Source: Flavobacterium johnsoniae
GTDB taxonomy: Bacteria > Bacteroidota > Bacteroidia > Flavobacteriales > Flavobacteriaceae
Direction: 5' to 3'
Assembly (NCBI RefSeq): GCF_001879205.1
Contig: NZ_MLFK01000006.1
Coordinates: 124,001 to 188,000, forward strand
Length of the DNA: 64,000 nucleotides
The notes under the pieces were generated by a model that was given only the letters and a program-made list of their open reading frames with translations, ran no database searches and was not told the origin of the DNA. The position numbers were made by a program, and so were the translations under genes. Position 1 is the stretch's first letter, and every line of letters starts with the position of its first letter. Of the stretch, positions 51,932 to 60,085 are shown piece by piece.

Positions 51932-52640
51932 TTGGACAAATATTCGATTAGTACTCATTTTAGGGCTTGTTCTTTTTCTATATTCTTTCGCGCAGCATCG
52001 AAATGGAGATAGAAAATTGAAAAAATCTATGGTTGTTTTTGTAGGAGAAAATACGCTTTTCGTTAAGCCGGAAACGGTTAATAAATTGTTGATAGAAAAT
52101 AAAAGAGACGCTTCCAGTATTAGAAAAGATGAACTAGATTTGAATAAGATAGAGAAAACCCTGGATACGCAAGACATGATTGAGAAGTCAGATGTTTTTG
52201 TAAGTATCGATGGTGTTCTAAAAGCGGTAGTAAAACAGAAGACACCAATAGCGAGAGTTTATGATGGTGATCACTCTTTTTATATTGACTATGAGGGTAA
52301 TAAAATGCCCTTGTCAGATAATTTTACGGCGCGAGTTCCTCTTATTTCCGGGGCAATAAATGAAAAAAATAACGAAGATTTAGCTGCTTTATTTCGCACA
52401 ATTTACGACGATGCGTTTTTGAAAAAAAACATCATTGCGATACAAATTATGCCGAATGGCAGCCTAAAAATGTTTAACCGAAACTATGATTACATCATAG
52501 ATTTTGGTCGTACGATGAATGTTGATAAAAAATTTAATAACTATAAAGCCTTTTTTCAAAAAGCGGTTTTAGATAGTTCGTTATATAAATACAGTAAGAT
52601 TGACCTTAGGTTTACGGAACAAGTAGTTTGCACAAAATAA
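51918..52640 (+). CDS. ftsQ: Cell-division protein FtsQ (DivIB)
   Basis: A 240-aa bitopic septal protein: a single membrane segment near residues 8-22 (RLVLILGLVLFLYSFA) and a periplasmic body with the POTRA-like start (KSMVVFVGENTLFVKPETVN) and the DivIB-like domain (TPIARVYDGDHSFYIDYEGN). It links FtsL and FtsA to the septum. Sequence conservation is low; the position between murC and ftsA, its length and topology carry the call. Confidence 0.88.
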   Translation: MKIFNWTNIRLVLILGLVLFLYSFAQHRNGDRKLKKSMVVFVGENTLFVKPETVNKLLIENKRDASSIRKDELDLNKIEKTLDTQDMIEKSDVFVSIDGVLKAVVKQKTPIARVYDGDHSFYIDYEGNKMPLSDNFTARVPLISGAINEKNNEDLAALFRTIYDDAFLKKNIIAIQIMPNGSLKMFNRNYDYIIDFGRTMNVDKKFNNYKAFFQKAVLDSSLYKYSKIDLRFTEQVVCTK

Positions 52641-52646
52641 TAGAAA

Positions 52647-54056
52647 ATGGAAAAAGATAACATTGCAGTAGGTCTAGATATTGGAACGACAAAGATAGTT
52701 GCCATGATCGGCAAGAAAAATGAGTATGGAAAGTTGGAAATTTTGGGTATTGGTAAATCCAAAAGTCTGGGAGTTGCACGAGGTGTTGTAAACAACATTA
52801 CGCAAACTATTCAATCCATTCAGCAAGCAATACTTGAAGCCGAAAATAATTCAGGTTATAAAATAAAAGATGTTGTTGTGGGTATCGCCGGACAGCACAT
52901 CAGAAGTATTCAGCATACAGATTACATAAGCCGAAATAACCCGGAAGAAGTAATTGGAGAAAAAGACATTCAGCTTTTAATCGATCAGGTTAATAAACTG
53001 GCTATGTTACCGGGAGAAGAGATTATTCACGTTTTGCCGCAAGAGTTTAAAATTGACGGGCAGTCTGAAATAAAAGAACCTATCGGAATGTACGGCGGAA
53101 GATTAGAATCTAGTTTTCACGTAGTGGTAGGACAGGCATCATCCATCAGAAATGTTGGAAGATGTATTCAAAGTTCAGGAATCGAATTATCAGGATTAAC
53201 ATTAGAACCATTAGCTTCGGCAGATGCAGTTTTAAGTCAGGAAGAAAAAGAAGCTGGTGTTGCGCTTATCGATATTGGAGGCGGAACAACAGATTTGGCT
53301 ATTTTTAAAGACGGAATTATTCGTCATACTGCTGTGATTCCTTTTGGAGGAAATGTAATTACAGATGATATTAAAGAAGGCTGTTCGATTATCGAAAAGC
53401 AAGCTGAACTTTTAAAAATAAAATTCGGATCGGCTTGGCCGGGAGAAAATAAAGACAATGAAATTGTTTCTATTCCAGGTTTAAGAGGCAGAGAACCAAA
53501 AGAAATTTCATTAAAAAATCTTTCTAAAATTATTCACGCCCGTGTGGTGGAAATTGTAGAACAGGTTTTTGCAGAAATTAAAGCTTACGGACACGAAGAT
53601 CCCCGCAAAAAATTAATTGCAGGAATTGTTCTTACGGGCGGCGGTGCACAGCTAAAACATATTAAACAATTAGTAGAATATATTACTGGTATGGATACCA
53701 GAATTGGATATCCAAACGAGCATTTAGCCGGAAACTCAAGCGAAGAAATCTCAAGTCCATTATTTGCAACAGCTGTAGGTTTGGTAATGAACAGTATCGA
53801 AAACAGCACGCAAAGCGCCGTTAGAATGGAAATCGTTAATGAGCAGCCAAAAGTAGTTTACAGAAATGTTCCTCCGCCGGTGCAGCGATACGAAGTTGAA
53901 GAAAACTACGTTGAACAAGTAGAAACCTTTGAAGAAACAAGAGAAGTTAAAACAGCAGCAAAGGTTGAAGCGGAATCTACGGAAACAAAAATTAGAAGAT
54001 CATTTTTTGATAGATATGTCGATAAAATCAAAGATTTTTTAGACAACGCAGAATAA
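52647..54056 (+). CDS. ftsA: Cell-division protein FtsA
   Basis: Actin-like protein that ties FtsZ filaments to the inner membrane. The 469-aa protein has phosphate-1 loop VGLDIGTTKIVAMIG, the SHS2 insertion (VVVGIAGQHIRSI), IDIGGGTTDLAIF and the adenosine-site IVLTGGGAQLKHI. The last residues RSFFDRYVDKIKDFLDNAE form the amphipathic membrane helix. About 60 residues before it are disordered. The start is 6 bases after ftsQ. Confidence 0.95.
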   Translation: MEKDNIAVGLDIGTTKIVAMIGKKNEYGKLEILGIGKSKSLGVARGVVNNITQTIQSIQQAILEAENNSGYKIKDVVVGIAGQHIRSIQHTDYISRNNPEEVIGEKDIQLLIDQVNKLAMLPGEEIIHVLPQEFKIDGQSEIKEPIGMYGGRLESSFHVVVGQASSIRNVGRCIQSSGIELSGLTLEPLASADAVLSQEEKEAGVALIDIGGGTTDLAIFKDGIIRHTAVIPFGGNVITDDIKEGCSIIEKQAELLKIKFGSAWPGENKDNEIVSIPGLRGREPKEISLKNLSKIIHARVVEIVEQVFAEIKAYGHEDPRKKLIAGIVLTGGGAQLKHIKQLVEYITGMDTRIGYPNEHLAGNSSEEISSPLFATAVGLVMNSIENSTQSAVRMEIVNEQPKVVYRNVPPPVQRYEVEENYVEQVETFEETREVKTAAKVEAESTETKIRRSFFDRYVDKIKDFLDNAE

Positions 54057-54142
54057 CAAGAATAAAAAGAGAAAAGGATTACTTTTTGCCCCAAGTCAAG
54101 AAGTAAAAAATGTACTAAATAAGAATTTCAAAAACCAAAAAG

Positions 54143-56131
54143 ATGATGAGCAACTCAGAATTTGGAAGTATTTCATTTGATTTACCAAAAAACCAATCAA
54201 ATGTAATCAAAGTAATAGGTGTAGGTGGAGGTGGTAGTAACGCTATTAACCACATGTTTAAACAAGGTATTAAAGGTGTTGATTTTATAGTTTGTAATAC
54301 CGATTCACAAGCACTGCAGAACAGTTCGGTGCCTAACAAAATTCAGTTAGGGATGAATTTAACAGAAGGTCTGGGAGCAGGAGCAAATCCTGATGTTGGA
54401 CAGCAGTCTGCTATTGAGAGTATCGCTGACATTGAGAAAATGTTAGATCGTGGTACCAAGATGGTATTTATTACAGCCGGTATGGGTGGTGGAACCGGTA
54501 CAGGTGCTGCTCCGGTAATCGCACAATTAGCAAAAGAAAGAGAAATTCTTACAGTTGGTATCGTGACAATTCCTTTTCAGTTTGAAGGGAAAGTGCGTCA
54601 GGAACAAGCTTTATTAGGAATCGAAAAATTACGTAAACAAGTTGACTCTTTAATTGTAATTAATAATAACAAATTAAGAGAGGTTTATGGAAATCTTGGT
54701 TTTAAAGCAGGATTCTCTAAAGCAGACGAAGTTTTGGCAACAGCCTCAAGAGGTATTGCCGAAGTAATTACGCACCACTATACTCAAAATATCGATTTAC
54801 GTGACGCTAAAACTGTTTTGGCAAACAGCGGAACAGCGATCATGGGATCTGCAGTATCAGAAGGTGAAAACAGAGCAAAAGATGCTATTGTATCAGCATT
54901 AGATTCTCCGTTATTAAATGACAATAAAATTACAGGAGCCAAAAACGTATTGTTGCTTATCGTTTCTGGATCTAACGAAATAACGCTTGATGAGATTGGA
55001 GAAATCAACGATCACATTCAGGCAGAAGCAGGTTATAATGCCAATATTATCATGGGAGTTGGTGAAGACGAAACTCTTGGTGAGGCTATTGCAGTAACTA
55101 TTATTGCTACCGGTTTTGATGTTGAACAGCAAAACGAAATCGTTAATACTGAGCCTAAAAAAATCATTCATACGTTAGAAGATGAGCAGAGAAGTGTTCA
55201 TAATCTAACCAATAGAACATTGACTTCTTTTGATTTAAATGCTGAAACACCTACTGCAAAATCAGAAGAGAAAATTGTTTTTGATTTAATGGAAGATACG
55301 GTTGCTCCCGTAGTACAAACTCCAGCTGCGCCAGTAAAAACACCAACAATCAATCAGGAAGAATTGGTAGTAATGTCTGAGTTTATTAAAAACCTGGATG
55401 TAACTTTTGAAATTGTTTCGCCAATTACTGATATTGATTTTAAAATTTCTACTCCGGCACCGGCAGCAGAAACTATTCAGGAAGTAAAACCTGTACAGCA
55501 GAGAACTTTTGAGAGAGAAGAACAAACTACTTTTTCATTTGATTTACCGCTTTTCAGATCTGAGCCTGAAGTTAAAAGAGAGCCGGTTGCAGAACAAGAT
55601 AATAAAATTGTTTTTGAACTTTCAAACGAAACTCGTAATATTAAAGTAAACGATCCAGTTTCATTTGTACCGGTAACGGAACTTTCTGATAACGGAATCA
55701 TCAAGTATTCGTTGGAAGAATATATGGAAGTTGAAAATGATTTAATGGCTTCTAAACCAGTTGAAAAAGTAGTTGAAGATGTTGTTCCTGAGGAATTGAA
55801 CATTACTTTAAAACCAAGAGTTGATTTTGCAAGCCAGCCTGATTTTTCTACAACTTCTGAAGTTTCTCCACTTGAATTAACAATTGAAGAGACTTTACGC
55901 TTAAGAGCAGAAGAAAGAAGAAAGAAACTAAAAGAATTTAATTATAAATTCCACAATAATGTTTCAAGAATTGATGAGTTGGAAAAAGAACCGGCTTATA
56001 AAAGATTAGGAATCGATTTGTCGAATTCTCAGTCAAACAATACAAATTCAAGAATTTCGGTTGGAACAGATAGTAACAACGATTTGCAATTGCGTTCAAA
56101 CAATTCATTTTTGCACGACAACGTAGATTAA
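54143..56131 (+). CDS. ftsZ: Cell-division protein FtsZ with long C-terminal linker
   Basis: Tubulin-like GTPase of the division ring. In 662 aa, VIGVGGGGSNAINHM is at residues 24-38 and the tubulin signature GMGGGTGTG at 113-121; the T7 loop region NLGFKAGFSKADEV follows. The folded domain ends near residue 325. A linker of about 290 acidic, Pro-, Thr- and Glu-rich residues precedes EPAYKRLGIDLS (616-627), the Bacteroidota counterpart of the C-terminal conserved peptide, and 35 more residues follow. A near-match promoter word (TACTTTTTG at 54080) lies in the 86-base gap before it. Confidence 0.96.
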   Translation: MMSNSEFGSISFDLPKNQSNVIKVIGVGGGGSNAINHMFKQGIKGVDFIVCNTDSQALQNSSVPNKIQLGMNLTEGLGAGANPDVGQQSAIESIADIEKMLDRGTKMVFITAGMGGGTGTGAAPVIAQLAKEREILTVGIVTIPFQFEGKVRQEQALLGIEKLRKQVDSLIVINNNKLREVYGNLGFKAGFSKADEVLATASRGIAEVITHHYTQNIDLRDAKTVLANSGTAIMGSAVSEGENRAKDAIVSALDSPLLNDNKITGAKNVLLLIVSGSNEITLDEIGEINDHIQAEAGYNANIIMGVGEDETLGEAIAVTIIATGFDVEQQNEIVNTEPKKIIHTLEDEQRSVHNLTNRTLTSFDLNAETPTAKSEEKIVFDLMEDTVAPVVQTPAAPVKTPTINQEELVVMSEFIKNLDVTFEIVSPITDIDFKISTPAPAAETIQEVKPVQQRTFEREEQTTFSFDLPLFRSEPEVKREPVAEQDNKIVFELSNETRNIKVNDPVSFVPVTELSDNGIIKYSLEEYMEVENDLMASKPVEKVVEDVVPEELNITLKPRVDFASQPDFSTTSEVSPLELTIEETLRLRAEERRKKLKEFNYKFHNNVSRIDELEKEPAYKRLGIDLSNSQSNNTNSRISVGTDSNNDLQLRSNNSFLHDNVD

Positions 56132-56156
56132 ATTTACAATCATAATATTAGGATAG

Positions 56157-56190
56157 CCCGAAAATTGGATTTAATTTTCGGGTTATTTTT
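56157..56190 (+). terminator. Terminator after ftsZ
   Basis: CCCGAAAATT (56157-56166) and AATTTTCGGG (56173-56182) pair perfectly over 10 bases, followed by T-rich DNA. It ends the division and cell-wall cluster. Confidence 0.75.
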
Positions 56191-56192
56191 TT

Positions 56193-56200
56193 TATCTTCG
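56193..56200 (+). promoter_or_regulatory. Candidate -7 box upstream of the YqeY-like gene
   Basis: TATCTTCG, one base off TAnnTTTG, 135 bases before the start at 56336. Between them is a decayed GTTCGAGCC...GCGAGAA word, which I take to be a repeat remnant. Confidence 0.35.
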
Positions 56201-56335
56201 CACAGAATTTAGAAATTTGACTTCTTTACTTAACTTTTAAAGTTAATTCTGTTGTCAGTTCGAGCCGAGGCGAGAATACTTTCAATGCAATATCAATTTA
56301 TAAGCAGTTGGCTTATATAAATAAAAAATAAAAAG

Positions 56336-56785
56336 ATGAGTTTACAAGCAAAGATCATGGACGAGATCAAAACGGCCATGAAAGCAAAAGATACAGTAGC
56401 GTTAGAGGCTTTAAGAGCAATTAAATCTGAATTGTTATTAGCTTCAACTTCTTCGGGATCTAAAGAAGATTTGTCAGAAGATGAAGAAATTAAATTGCTT
56501 CAAAGATTAGTTAAAACCCGTAAAGAAAGCGCAAGAATTTTTACAGAGCAAAACCGCGCTGATTTAGCTGAACCAGAATTAGCTCAGGTTGCTGTAATCG
56601 AGAAGTTTTTACCAGCTCAGTTAAGCGAAGAAGAAGTAGAAGCAGTAATTGCAAAAATTATTGCAGAAACAGGAGCTTCAGGAATTGCTTCAATGGGTAA
56701 AGTTATGGGATTAGCTTCTGCTCAATTAGGCGGAACTGCTGAAGGAAAAACAATCTCTACAATTGTTAAGAAGTTACTTTCGTAA
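56336..56785 (+). CDS. GatB/YqeY domain-containing protein
   Basis: A 149-aa protein of the YqeY family, which resembles the tail of GatB in the tRNA amidotransferase. It has SLQAKIMDEIKTAMKAKD, LLQRLVKTRKESARIFTEQN and IEKFLPAQLSEEEVEAVIAK, then MGKVMGLASAQLGGTAEG near the end. A tRNA-binding role is inferred. It is a single gene, and the tRNA-Arg gene follows 90 bases later with no clear promoter of its own, so read-through is possible. Confidence 0.9.
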   Translation: MSLQAKIMDEIKTAMKAKDTVALEALRAIKSELLLASTSSGSKEDLSEDEEIKLLQRLVKTRKESARIFTEQNRADLAEPELAQVAVIEKFLPAQLSEEEVEAVIAKIIAETGASGIASMGKVMGLASAQLGGTAEGKTISTIVKKLLS

Positions 56786-56799
56786 AAAAATCCAATATA

Positions 56800-56849
56800 A
56801 AATTCCAAATTCCAAAGCTAAATTGGAATTTGGTCCCGAAACTTCGGGA
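56800..56849. repeat. AATTCC inverted repeat plus CCCGAA hairpin
   Basis: AAATTCCAAATTCCAA (56800-56815) with TTGGAATTTGG (56823-56833), then TCCCGAA/TTCGGGA (56834-56849). Both words recur elsewhere in the window or in related genomes I recall. They lie between the YqeY-like gene and tRNA-Arg. Confidence 0.55.
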
Positions 56850-56875
56850 TAAAAAATTGAAAATTTAATATTTTT

Positions 56876-56949
56876 GACCGCGTAGTTCAACTGGATAGAA
56901 TATCAGATTTCGGCTCTGAGGGTTGGGGGTTCGAACCCCTCCGCGGTCA
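56876..56949 (+). tRNA. tRNA-Arg (TCG)
   Basis: A 74-base cloverleaf: acceptor GACCGCG/CGCGGTC, D-arm AGTTCAACTGGATAGAAT, anticodon stem TCAGA/TCTGA with loop TTTCGGC (anticodon TCG), T-arm GGGGGTTCGAACCCCTC, discriminator A. No CCA is encoded. A TAnnTTTG word at 56869-56876 overlaps its first base, so it cannot be the promoter. Confidence 0.95.
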
Positions 56950-56954
56950 CTATA

Positions 56955-56990
56955 AAGACTTATTTCGTTTTGAAATAGGTCTTTTTTTAT
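56955..56990. terminator. Terminator of tRNA-Arg
   Basis: AAGACTTATTTC (56955-56966) pairs with GAAATAGGTCTT (56972-56983), with one G-T pair, followed by Ts. It also sits where the small minus-strand gene ends (56992). Confidence 0.75.
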
Positions 56991-56991
56991 T

Positions 56992-57177
56992 TTAAGATTG
57001 TTTCTTAGAGTTTTTAATTATAGCAAAAACTGAAAAAACAAAAACAATTATATAAACAACTGCAAGCGCTGGTTTCTCAAATGTTAGATTTTTAAAGTCA
57101 AATTGTTTAAACAATGTTACGCCTAAAATGATAGCAATTATGCTAAAGGTAAATACTAATAAGTTGTTTTTTTTCAT
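56992..57177 (-). CDS. Small two-helix membrane protein
   Basis: A 61-aa protein with two membrane segments: FTFSIIAIILGVTLF near the N-terminus and ALAVVYIIVFVFSVFAII toward the end, basic N-terminus (MKKNN) and basic tail (KNSKKQS). The pattern of a short, balanced hydrophobic protein with its own ATG and a terminator downstream suggests a real gene. No family is recognised. Confidence 0.5.
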   Translation of the reverse strand: MKKNNLLVFTFSIIAIILGVTLFKQFDFKNLTFEKPALAVVYIIVFVFSVFAIIKNSKKQS

Positions 57178-57443
57178 AGTTTTTTATGTTTTGATTGGTT
57201 GTTTAGAGGCTAATATAAAGAAATATTTAATTCCAATTAAGGGAGTTACTAATAAAGCTCTCTGTTTTTTGACGGGAATTAAATTCTACTTAGGTAAGAT
57301 ATCAGTTAAGGCTTGGCTTTAAGCAGCAACTAATAAATAATAAAAGGAATAATATCGCTTTAGGTAAGGATTTAAGAATTTAGTTTTTAGTCTTTTAATT
57401 TGTTATTTTAGCGAAATAGAGACAGCATATTTAGGTGCTTATA

Positions 57444-58274
57444 ATGCATGTTTCATCCCAAATCCTATCTTGTTTTATGTTTGCATTATTATTTCTTGCT
57501 GTTTTATTTGGTTTTATATTTCTGGTAATTATTGTTTTTAGAGTCATTGAACCAGCTTATATGTTGATGTTCAATAAACCATTATTCTTATTTTGGAATC
57601 CTATTTTGAAGAAAATGGTGCTTAAAGACAAAATCTTTTTAAGTAAAGAATTCCCTTTTTATACCCAGCTTTCAGATAAAAGAAAGAGTTATTTTGAACA
57701 TCGAATTTATTGTTTCCTGAATCATTATAATTTTGACGGAAAAGACGTTGAAGTTACTCAGGAAATGAAATTGATTATTGCCGGAACTTATGTGATGCTC
57801 ACTTTTGGAATGAGAAAGTATCTTATTGAATTATTTGAAAGCATCATTGTATATCCGTCCGTTTATTATTCGATTATTAACGACGAATACCATAAAGGAG
57901 AATACAATCCAAGGGCTAAAACAGTGGTTTTTTCCTGGGAAGATTTTTTAAGCGGACATCAGACAAAAGACAACATAAACCTCGGATTACATGAATTTGC
58001 ACATGTTCTGCATTATAATTCAAGAAAAAGCAGAGATCCAAATGCAATTATTTTCTTTGATGAATTCAGTGAAATTGAGAAATATTTTGATGAGGAAAAT
58101 TTAAGGAACCAATTAAAACAAAAGCAGTATTTTAGAGAATATGCCTATACCAATAAATTCGAATTTCTGGCTGTTCTTTTGGAACACTTTTTTGAAACTC
58201 CGGAAACCTTTAAAAAAGAATTCCCGGAGTTGTTTGAACATGTAAAAGTGATGATTAATTTTAAAGAAGAATAG
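57444..58274 (+). CDS. MtfA-like zinc metallopeptidase (M90 family)
   Basis: A 276-aa protein with one N-terminal membrane segment (CFMFALLFLAVLFGFIFLVI), the conserved MKLIIAGTYVMLTFGM stretch, a strand with ILVY-type IVYPSVYY, then the zinc site HEFAHVLHY (HExxH) and the downstream acidic EFSEIEKYF and EYAYTNKFEFLAVLLEHFFE blocks of MtfA. In E. coli MtfA controls sugar uptake via Mlc; no Mlc is expected here, so only the peptidase fold is transferred. I take the ATG at 57444; a GTG at 57435 is possible. Confidence 0.85.
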   Translation: MHVSSQILSCFMFALLFLAVLFGFIFLVIIVFRVIEPAYMLMFNKPLFLFWNPILKKMVLKDKIFLSKEFPFYTQLSDKRKSYFEHRIYCFLNHYNFDGKDVEVTQEMKLIIAGTYVMLTFGMRKYLIELFESIIVYPSVYYSIINDEYHKGEYNPRAKTVVFSWEDFLSGHQTKDNINLGLHEFAHVLHYNSRKSRDPNAIIFFDEFSEIEKYFDEENLRNQLKQKQYFREYAYTNKFEFLAVLLEHFFETPETFKKEFPELFEHVKVMINFKEE

Positions 58275-58288
58275 AAATTTCCGGAAAT

Positions 58289-59140
58289 CTATTTTGTATT
58301 CTGTAGAAAATTATCGATGTAATTGACCACTAGTGGAATATTTTGATGCTGAGGAGCATGACCTGTTTGTGGCAGCACAATTAGCTGTGATGTTGGAAGC
58401 TGTTTGGTCAGCGGATACCAATTTTCTACAGCAAAACTAATATCGTGATCTCCGGAAATAATTAATATTGGTGTTTTTGTTGTTTTTAATTTGGCTCTAA
58501 AATTGTCTTTGTCAGCAACGGCACCTTCGCCTCCTGCAAAGTACAATTGAAAAATGTCCATTGTAGATGGGATTTTAGAAACGTCAATTCTTTTAGCAAT
58601 TCGATCGTGAGACGATTTTGCCGCTTTTTTACTTTCTTCAGATTCTGGCTCAAAGAAGAGTACAATTTCATCATTAAAATCGTTAACAGGTTTTAAAGCT
58701 GCATCCAGAAAAGCCTGCTCCAGCGGTACAACCCTTTCTCCCACAGGACCTGTTCCTAGTAATACGGTGTGTGTTGTAAGCTCAGGATATTCAAAAGTGG
58801 CAGCTTGTGTTACCAGTCCGCCGTAAGACCAGCCCATTAAAGCTGTTTTTTTGATTTTAAGAAAATCAGCAAGATCCTTTACATCTTTAGCGACTTCTTT
58901 AATATCGGAAGGTAATTTCCCCGTCGAATAGCCAATTCCGGAATAATCAAAAGTGATAACCTGATATTTTTCGGCCAGAAGATCCAAAAACAAGGGGTCC
59001 CAGGTGTCAAGCGTTCCTCTAAAACGGTTAATTAAAATAATTGGAGTTCCTTCGCCAATTGATCTATAAGCGATTTTTCGCCCAGAGATGTCGGCAAATT
59101 GAGTTTCAGAGTTTGAAGCGTCTATTTTTAATGTACTCAT
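58289..59140 (-). CDS. Alpha/beta hydrolase, haloperoxidase-like
   Basis: A 283-aa hydrolase from the ATG at 59140 (MSTLKIDASNSE); a longer frame to 59179 lacks support. It has ILINRFRGTLDTWDP (oxyanion side), MGWSYGGLVTQAA (Ser elbow), ISGDHDISF (acid) and LPQTGHAPQHQ (His), the Ser-Asp-His triad of esterases and chloroperoxidases. The pattern LINRFRG-D-W is typical of a small family of non-heme peroxidase-like proteins. The substrate is unknown. It is a single gene. Confidence 0.85.
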   Translation of the reverse strand: MSTLKIDASNSETQFADISGRKIAYRSIGEGTPIILINRFRGTLDTWDPLFLDLLAEKYQVITFDYSGIGYSTGKLPSDIKEVAKDVKDLADFLKIKKTALMGWSYGGLVTQAATFEYPELTTHTVLLGTGPVGERVVPLEQAFLDAALKPVNDFNDEIVLFFEPESEESKKAAKSSHDRIAKRIDVSKIPSTMDIFQLYFAGGEGAVADKDNFRAKLKTTKTPILIISGDHDISFAVENWYPLTKQLPTSQLIVLPQTGHAPQHQNIPLVVNYIDNFLQNTK

Positions 59141-59291
59141 TACTTTTAGTTTTTTGGTTAATAATGAACTACTAAACAATTTTGATGCCTTTTGAAAAAA
59201 ATAATTAAAATCAAGCTTTAGCAGAACAGGGTATAAATTTTTCTGTTTTATTTCGCTAACAAAAAAGATCTTTCACGAAATATAGAAAATG

Positions 59292-59972
59292 CTACAACTC
59301 AATTGTATCGCCAATTTTTGGTAAATAAAGATTCAAATCAGCGTTTTTAAAATCATTTAAAGCTTTTTGATGATCCATTTTTATGAAACCAAAAGTGTCA
59401 TAATGAACGCCCAGTATTTTATCAACTTCAACGAGTTTAGAAGCTTCAATGGCTTCTTCAATTCCCATTGTTAAACCATCGCCAATTGGGAAAACGGCAA
59501 AATCAAGTTTCGTAAATTTCGGAATCAGTTTCATGTCTAAAGTCAAAGCAGTATCGCCGCTGTAATAAAAATTTCCATCAGCTGTTGAGAGTACAAAACC
59601 CGTAGCAATACCGCCGTAAGTTCCATCGATAAAACTACTCGGATGCTGTGCTATAACACATTTTACGGTTCCAAAATCAAAACTGAATTTTCCACCCGGA
59701 TTTATGGGGTGTGCATTTTCGATTCCGTTTTTTAAAAGCCAATTGTAAATTTCAAAATTCCCGAGCACTTTTGCTCCCGTGTTTTTCGCAATTCTTTCAA
59801 CATCCAGAATATGATCGTAATGCGCGTGTGAAATAAAAATATAATCGGCTTTTATTTCGTCGACATTGATGTGTTTTGCTAATTCATTTGGTGTAATAAA
59901 AGGGTCAAAAAGAAGATGTTTTCCATTAGCATAAACAGAAAAACACGAATGACCATAATACGTTAGTTTCAT
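59292..59972 (-). CDS. UPF0173 family metal-dependent hydrolase
   Basis: A 226-aa metallo-beta-lactamase-fold protein: YYGHSCFSV at the N-terminus, the two-metal site HAHYDHILD, a His in VIAQHPSSF, YSGDTALTLDM with Asp and GVHYDTFGF near the end. Family members with known structure hydrolyse small esters or amides; function here is open. It is a single gene, following a terminator that ends the TlpA-like gene. Confidence 0.9.
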   Translation of the reverse strand: MKLTYYGHSCFSVYANGKHLLFDPFITPNELAKHINVDEIKADYIFISHAHYDHILDVERIAKNTGAKVLGNFEIYNWLLKNGIENAHPINPGGKFSFDFGTVKCVIAQHPSSFIDGTYGGIATGFVLSTADGNFYYSGDTALTLDMKLIPKFTKLDFAVFPIGDGLTMGIEEAIEASKLVEVDKILGVHYDTFGFIKMDHQKALNDFKNADLNLYLPKIGDTIEL

Positions 59973-60032
59973 AAGATATGTTTTTTAGGATTAATAATCT
60001 ATTGATTTTTAGTTCAATAAAGATACCAATAA

Positions 60033-60062
60033 AAAATGCGCAGTAGTTTTACTGCGCATTTT
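60033..60062 (-). terminator. Terminator of the TlpA-like gene
   Basis: AAAATGCGCAGTA and TACTGCGCATTTT pair perfectly over 13 bases with a GTTT loop. It lies 23 bases past the stop of the gene ending at 60086 and has A/T runs at both ends. Confidence 0.85.
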
Positions 60063-60085
60063 AGACTTTAATATTTAGAGTAAAT

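Noticed and set aside
56869-56876. TATTTTTG next to the tRNA-Arg gene taken as its promoter
   Set aside because: The last base is the first base of the mature tRNA, so a transcript from it would begin within the tRNA.
57128-57322. A 64-codon plus-strand frame overlapping the small membrane protein
   Set aside because: Starts inside the opposite gene and has no plausible start region or family; the minus-strand frame has a cleaner two-helix pattern.
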